Source of the DNA: JACCTH01 sp963761985
GTDB lineage: Bacteria; Actinomycetota; Acidimicrobiia; Spongiisociales; ZC4RG35
DNA length: 64,000 nucleotides
Direction: 5' to 3'
Assembly (NCBI GenBank): GCA_963761985.1
Contig: CAVXIT010000013.1
Coordinates: 124,001-188,000, forward strand
The notes under the pieces are model-generated. The model was not told the DNA's origin, searched no databases, and saw nothing but the letters and a program-made list of their open reading frames with translations. Shown in pieces: positions 60,057 to 64,000 of the stretch (position 1 is its first letter; each line of letters starts with the position of its first letter). A program made the translations under genes and the position numbers.

Positions 60057-61007
60057 ATGGCGACCACCGCCCGCCCCTATACCGCCTCCCCAGAAATGGT
60101 TCGCCGTGCTCTGGAGGGAAAGAAGTTCAGTCCGGTCGATCTGACCGTGAACACCGTTTTATTGCTGGCGTTGCTGACATCGCTCGCGGTGCTAGTGACC
60201 CTGATCGTCGATGTGGTCGGAGAAGGCTGGCCGGTGCTGTCCACCCGCCTCAGCGACTTCTTGTCCAGCCCGCTCTCCGCTCGCCCCGAGTCTGCCGGTC
60301 TTGTGCAGGGCCTCATCGGTTCGTTGATCCTCGTCGGATTCGTCATCGTCCTGGCTTTTCCCCTGGGGGTGGCGGCGGCTATTTACCTCGAGGAGTACGC
60401 CAAGGACACGCCGGTGAACCGACTTTTGGTTTCGAACGTTCGCAATCTCGCCGGGGTGCCTTCGATTGTCTACGGCCTCCTGGGCTTGGCGGTTTTTGTC
60501 AAGACACTGGGCGGCGTCACCAACGGCCGCACTCTGATCTCGGGTGGCCTCACCCTGGCAGTTCTCGTCCTTCCCATCATCGTGATCACCACCTCGGAGG
60601 CGCTGCGCGCGGTTCCCAGCGGGTTGCGGGAGGCGTCCTTTGGAGTCGGCGCAACGGGCTGGGAGACCATTCGACACCACGTGCTCCCGATCAGCTTTCC
60701 GGCGATCCTCACCGGCTCGGTGCTGGCGGTCGCCCGAGCGTTTGGCGAGTCGGCTCCGCTGCTTCTGGCCGGAGCGGTCTTGTCGAATTTCTTCTCGGCT
60801 CCGGCGGGCACGTCCTTCCTCTCGCAGGTAACCGAACAGAGCTATACGGCTCTTCCGATCGTCATCTACAACTGGGCCCGGCAACCCCAGGAGGAATTCG
60901 TCGCGCTGACCGCCGCAGGAATCGTCGTCTTGCTGGTCACGCTGTTGTTGGTCAACACCGCGGCGATCATCGCTCGAGACCGGTTTGAACGGCGGAGCGC
61001 GCTATGA
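60057..61007 (+). CDS. pstA: Phosphate ABC permease PstA
   Basis: A 316-aa permease: six helices, GLVQGLIGSLILVGFVIVLAFPLGVAAAIYLEEYAKD, and the EAA loop REASFGVGATGWETIRHHVLPISFP. Cytoplasmic N-terminus. ATG start directly after the pstC stop; ATGA overlap with pstB. Confidence 0.94.
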   Translation: MATTARPYTASPEMVRRALEGKKFSPVDLTVNTVLLLALLTSLAVLVTLIVDVVGEGWPVLSTRLSDFLSSPLSARPESAGLVQGLIGSLILVGFVIVLAFPLGVAAAIYLEEYAKDTPVNRLLVSNVRNLAGVPSIVYGLLGLAVFVKTLGGVTNGRTLISGGLTLAVLVLPIIVITTSEALRAVPSGLREASFGVGATGWETIRHHVLPISFPAILTGSVLAVARAFGESAPLLLAGAVLSNFFSAPAGTSFLSQVTEQSYTALPIVIYNWARQPQEEFVALTAAGIVVLLVTLLLVNTAAIIARDRFERRSAL

Positions 61008-61846
61008 GCGACCGGGTAGCTTCTCCAGTTCCGCAGGTGACGAATACAGACGTCGACGTTCGCGACACGCCCCCACCGGTTTTCCAGCTTGAGGGTCTGT
61101 CTGTCTACTACGGCGACTTTCTCGCCGTCGCTGACGTAACTCTTTCGGTTCTCGCTCATGAGATCACGGCTTTTATCGGGCCTTCGGGTTGCGGAAAATC
61201 AACGATTCTCCGGTGCTTCAATCGAATGAACGACCTCATTGAAATCGCTCGGGTCGAGGGCAAGCTCAGTTATCACGGGGTTGACCTCTATGGCCCCCAG
61301 GTCGATCCGGTCGAGGTGCGACGTCGAATCGGCATGGTGTTCCAAAAGCCCAATCCATTTCCAAAATCGATCTACGAGAACATTGCCTTCGGGCCTCGAA
61401 TTGCGGGTCAGCGGAGCAATCTCGATGATCTGGTCGAGGAAACCCTGCAAAGGGCCGCGCTGTGGGACGAGGTCAAGGACAAACTCGGCGACCCTGCGCT
61501 GGCTCTTTCCGGAGGCCAGCAGCAACGACTCTGCATCGCCCGGGCGATCGCAACCCAACCAGAGGTGGTTTTGATGGACGAGCCGTGCTCCGCTCTCGAT
61601 CCGATTGCCACCTTGAAGATCGAAGAGCTCATGCAGGAGCTGAAGAAGGAGTACACCATTCTCATCGTGACGCACAACATGCAGCAAGCCGCAAGGGTGA
61701 GCGATCGCACTGCTTTCTTCTCGGTGGACGTCAACGATCTGGGTCAGCGCACGGGGCACCTAGTTGAACACGACACCACTAACAAGATCTTCACAACGCC
61801 GAGCCGCCCCGAAACGGAGGCTTACATCACCGGGAGGTTCGGATGA
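61004..61846 (+). CDS. pstB: Phosphate ABC ATPase PstB
   Basis: A 280-aa ATPase: Walker A GPSGCGKST, IGMVFQKPNPFPKSIYENI, signature LSGGQQQRLCIARAIA and Walker B VLMDEPCSALDPIAT, the full PstB set. ATG start overlaps pstA (ATGA) and its end overlaps phoU by 4 bases. Confidence 0.96.
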   Translation: MSDRVASPVPQVTNTDVDVRDTPPPVFQLEGLSVYYGDFLAVADVTLSVLAHEITAFIGPSGCGKSTILRCFNRMNDLIEIARVEGKLSYHGVDLYGPQVDPVEVRRRIGMVFQKPNPFPKSIYENIAFGPRIAGQRSNLDDLVEETLQRAALWDEVKDKLGDPALALSGGQQQRLCIARAIATQPEVVLMDEPCSALDPIATLKIEELMQELKKEYTILIVTHNMQQAARVSDRTAFFSVDVNDLGQRTGHLVEHDTTNKIFTTPSRPETEAYITGRFG

Positions 61847-62538
61847 CTGATATTCGTTCCCGCTTTCACAATGAGATGGCCGCTTTGGAGGAGGCCCTGC
61901 TCGGGGTCGCCGACCAAGCCGAGCTCATGGTCGGCCTCGCAGTAGAGGCGGTCTGTATTCCGGATATGGATCTTGCCGCTCAGGTTGTCCAGCTCGACAC
62001 CAAGATCGATCGGACATACCTCGATGTGCACACCCGCTGGATGCAGCTGATGGCACTGCAACAGCCCATGGCAGGAGATCTCCGGATGATGTCCGTGCTG
62101 CTCCACCTGAATACGACTCTCGAACGCATGGGGGACCAATGCGTCAACATCGCCAAGATGGCTCAGGTCACCTACGGCCTTCCGCGCTCGGAGACGATCA
62201 TTGCCCACATCCGGGAAATGGGTGACCTGGTTCGCCCCATGATTCGGACGGGAGTGGAAGCGTTGGTGCGAAGAGATCTCGACGAAGCCCGACTGCTCCC
62301 GGCGATGGATGAACCGGTCGATCGACTCAACCGCAACATGTACAAAGAGGTAGTCGACTGCGGTCCCGATGCCGCGCTACTGGAGTGGGCGACGCGGATG
62401 ATGTTGGTCGCACGCGCCCTTGAGCGCATTGGCGACCAGGTGGTCGACATCGCCGAGCAAACCGCCTTCCTTTTGACCGGCGAAATGATGGAGTTCAACG
62501 AGGAAGCTTTTCCAGGTGGGCAACCGGTTGACAGTTGA
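61843..62538 (+). CDS. phoU: Phosphate signalling regulator PhoU
   Basis: A 231-aa all-helical PhoU: two repeated three-helix halves, QVVQLDTKIDRTYLDVHTRWMQLMALQQPMAGDLRMMSVLLHL and later RMMLVARALERIGDQVVDIAE, the ERIGDQ-type metal-binding motif. It restrains the Pst-linked sensor kinase under phosphate sufficiency. Overlaps pstB (ATGA); its 3' end overlaps the response regulator start by about 23 bases. Confidence 0.95.
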   Translation: MTDIRSRFHNEMAALEEALLGVADQAELMVGLAVEAVCIPDMDLAAQVVQLDTKIDRTYLDVHTRWMQLMALQQPMAGDLRMMSVLLHLNTTLERMGDQCVNIAKMAQVTYGLPRSETIIAHIREMGDLVRPMIRTGVEALVRRDLDEARLLPAMDEPVDRLNRNMYKEVVDCGPDAALLEWATRMMLVARALERIGDQVVDIAEQTAFLLTGEMMEFNEEAFPGGQPVDS

Positions 62539-63229
62539 TCAACAGCCACGAGTGCTAGTGGTCGAGGACGAGACCGCAATCACCGAGGCGATCAGCTACG
62601 CCTTGTCAATCGAAGGATTTACGGTGAGTTCAGCGAGCACCGGGAGGGAAGGGGTCGATGCCGCCCGGCGCCTGAATCCGTCGGTGGTGATCCTCGACGT
62701 AATGCTGCCCCAGATGTCCGGGCTCGATGTGTGCCGACAAATCCGAGCCGAATCAGACGTCCCCATCATCATGCTCACCGCTCGCGGAAGCGAAGCCGAC
62801 AAGGTGGCTGGTCTCGAGCTGGGGGCCGACGACTACATCACCAAACCGTTTTCGATCAGAGAGCTTGTGGCCCGGGTGCGAGCCCAGGTTCGAAGATCGG
62901 CGAGGACAGGAGCGCTCTCCGGTACGACCGAGGTGTTGCGTGGCGGAGGCATCGAGCTCGATGTCGACTCTCACGAAGTCCGGGTGGGGGGCGTTCCGAT
63001 CGAGATCCGGCCCAAGGAGTTCGACCTGCTCGAATCTCTGATGAGGCGTTCCGGGCGGCTGGCCAGCCGCGAAACCCTAATTGATGAGGTTTGGGGCCTC
63101 GATCACTTCGGCGCGACCAAAACCCTCGACGTCCACATCAAGCGACTGCGCGAGAAGGTTGAGCCAGATCCGCGATCTCCCCGTCATATCGTCACGGTTC
63201 GTGGACTCGGTTACAAGTTCGTCGACTGA
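62516..63229 (+). CDS. RegX3/PhoB-type response regulator
   Basis: A 237-aa response regulator: receiver with phospho-acceptor Asp61 (VVILDVMLPQM), PFSIRELVARV linker, winged helix PKEFDLLESLMRRSGRLASRETLIDEVWG. Orthologue-like to actinobacterial RegX3/PhoP. GTG 62516 overlaps phoU; a TTG at 62528 is also possible. Likely binds the PHO box upstream of pstS. Confidence 0.92.
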   Translation: MGNRLTVDQQPRVLVVEDETAITEAISYALSIEGFTVSSASTGREGVDAARRLNPSVVILDVMLPQMSGLDVCRQIRAESDVPIIMLTARGSEADKVAGLELGADDYITKPFSIRELVARVRAQVRRSARTGALSGTTEVLRGGGIELDVDSHEVRVGGVPIEIRPKEFDLLESLMRRSGRLASRETLIDEVWGLDHFGATKTLDVHIKRLREKVEPDPRSPRHIVTVRGLGYKFVD

Positions 63230-63241
63230 CCTCAGGCTCTG

Positions 63242-64000
63242 ATGCGCCGGCTCGGCTTCATCCGAAAACGACCAGCAAACACAAACGAAGAACTAGCCGG
63301 AATCCAGCACGCACTCAATGAGAGCGAGGCGCAACGCGCAATCCTCGAGCAAGCTCTCCTAGAGGTTCGACAGGGAATAATCGTGATCTCGGCCGACGAG
63401 GCGATCGCGTTCACGAACCCGGCCAGCGACCAGCTCATCCGACCCGGACCAACCTTGAGTCGACTGGCTCCCCACAGCTTGCAAAGCCTGGTCCGCAAGG
63501 CGCGCGAACAGGGAGCTACTTTTGAGCACGAACTTGAAATCGGCCACCCCGCTCGGCTCGTGGTGGCCACGGCGTCGCCCCTCAATGATCAGCGGGTGCT
63601 GCTGGTCCTGAACGATGTGACCGAGGTTCGCCGCGTAGAGGCGGTTAGGCGCGACTTCGTGGCGGCCGCTTCTCATGAGCTGAAGACTCCGATTGCGGCG
63701 GTCCTCGCCTCGGTGGAGGCTCTGCAACTCGCTCTCAAGCGAGACCCCGTTGCGGTCGAATCCTTTGCGTCTCAGATCGAAAGCTCTGCCGGCCAGCTCG
63801 GTCGACTGGTCTCTGACTTGCTTGACCTGTCCCGTCTCGAGGCGCAGCCGACGTCTCAGGATGAAGTGCGGCTAGACGAGCTGGTCAAGGAAGAGTTGGC
63901 GAGCATGTCGGATCGGGCGGAGGCAGGCGGAGTCGCACTAGCGAGTCAGACGGTTCCGGTCGGCGTGAGTGGTTCCAGGTCAGACCTCGGTCTGGCGGTG
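63242..64000 (+). CDS. SenX3/PhoR-like sensor histidine kinase (cut by window end)
   Basis: At least 253 residues are present: coiled N-terminus with no transmembrane segment, a small PAS-like sensing region (about 36-128, GIIVISADEAIAFTNPASDQLI), then HisKA with SHELKTP (His145) and LVSDLLDLSRLE. The ATP-binding domain continues beyond the window. The start cannot be moved far upstream because an in-frame stop (the regulator stop) lies 12 bases before the ATG. Partner of the upstream regulator. Confidence 0.85.
   Translation, partial: MRRLGFIRKRPANTNEELAGIQHALNESEAQRAILEQALLEVRQGIIVISADEAIAFTNPASDQLIRPGPTLSRLAPHSLQSLVRKAREQGATFEHELEIGHPARLVVATASPLNDQRVLLVLNDVTEVRRVEAVRRDFVAAASHELKTPIAAVLASVEALQLALKRDPVAVESFASQIESSAGQLGRLVSDLLDLSRLEAQPTSQDEVRLDELVKEELASMSDRAEAGGVALASQTVPVGVSGSRSDLGLAV

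Noticed and set aside
59369..60988. A 540-codon open frame overlapping pstC and pstA
   Set aside because: It is rich in Arg, Gly and Pro with no recognisable motif, while the pst genes in the other frames are complete.

Overview
The window looks like ordinary chromosome from a high-GC actinobacterium, most plausibly a deep-branching lineage such as Acidimicrobiia. The evidence is a WhiB protein, an F420-dependent oxidoreductase, a GlnR-like regulator beside glnA, a biotin-carboxylase-epsilon-like small protein beside methylmalonyl-CoA epimerase, a RegX3/PhoB-type regulator with a SenX3/PhoR-like kinase, and many GTG/TTG starts with 4-base start/stop overlaps. The exact taxon is an inference. 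There are no phage genes, transposases, CRISPR array or rRNA; the only tRNA is tRNA-Pro(CGG).

Layout. 0-8.4 kb: copper chaperone and the start of a copper P-type ATPase, a Cys/His mini-protein, M3 peptidase, amidohydrolase, inositol-phosphatase-like protein, ankyrin protein, apolipoprotein N-acyltransferase homologue (catalytic Cys replaced by Ser) and an F420 oxidoreductase. 8.4-16 kb: ASCH-like protein, YdcZ-like membrane protein, acetyl-CoA synthetase, a 45-aa membrane peptide, GNAT, thiolase, Hsp20 with a near-consensus promoter, then two frameshifted genes (YdeI-like, flavin monooxygenase). 16-25.3 kb: HD-GYP/LuxR regulator, dGTPase, a PhnDCE-type ABC importer with an unusual permease, a 5'-nucleotidase-like HAD protein and an ABC exporter pair. 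25.4-37.8 kb: dnaX-ybaB-recR, SSADH-like dehydrogenase, HAD phosphatase, nitroreductase, class II FBPase, methylmalonyl-CoA epimerase, MurJ, PHP phosphoesterase, cyclophilin, and lysC-asd. 37.8-49 kb: secreted CAP protein with a structured upstream region, receiver protein, tRNA-Pro, two RibD/DHFR-like proteins, PhzF, DUF2237, NfeD, WhiB, NUDIX, LACTB2-like MBL, Mrp, IscA/ErpA, RidA and ALDH7. 49-55.9 kb: GlnR-like regulator, glnA, corA, membrane proteins, acyltransferase, FabH-like synthase, TetR. 55.9-64 kb: ppk1, then a Pho regulon cluster pstSCAB-phoU-regX3-like-histidine kinase (kinase cut by the window end), preceded by a clear PHO-box-like direct repeat.

Themes. Phosphate and phosphorus handling dominates (ppk, pst cluster, PhnDCE importer), and nitrogen control is represented by glnA-glnR. 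The most unusual observations are: an Lnt homologue lacking its nucleophile; a PhnE-type permease with an extracytoplasmic domain and about 200 extra hydrophobic residues; an in-frame palindromic element inside dnaX; a family of paired GAACCCTGGGTTC palindromes at three loci; a phosphate sensor kinase without membrane segments; and a structured region upstream of a secreted CAP protein. Four genes carry a +1 frameshift, each curable by removing one base from a homopolymer, which suggests consensus sequencing error more than gene decay. I found no convincing wholly new multi-gene system.
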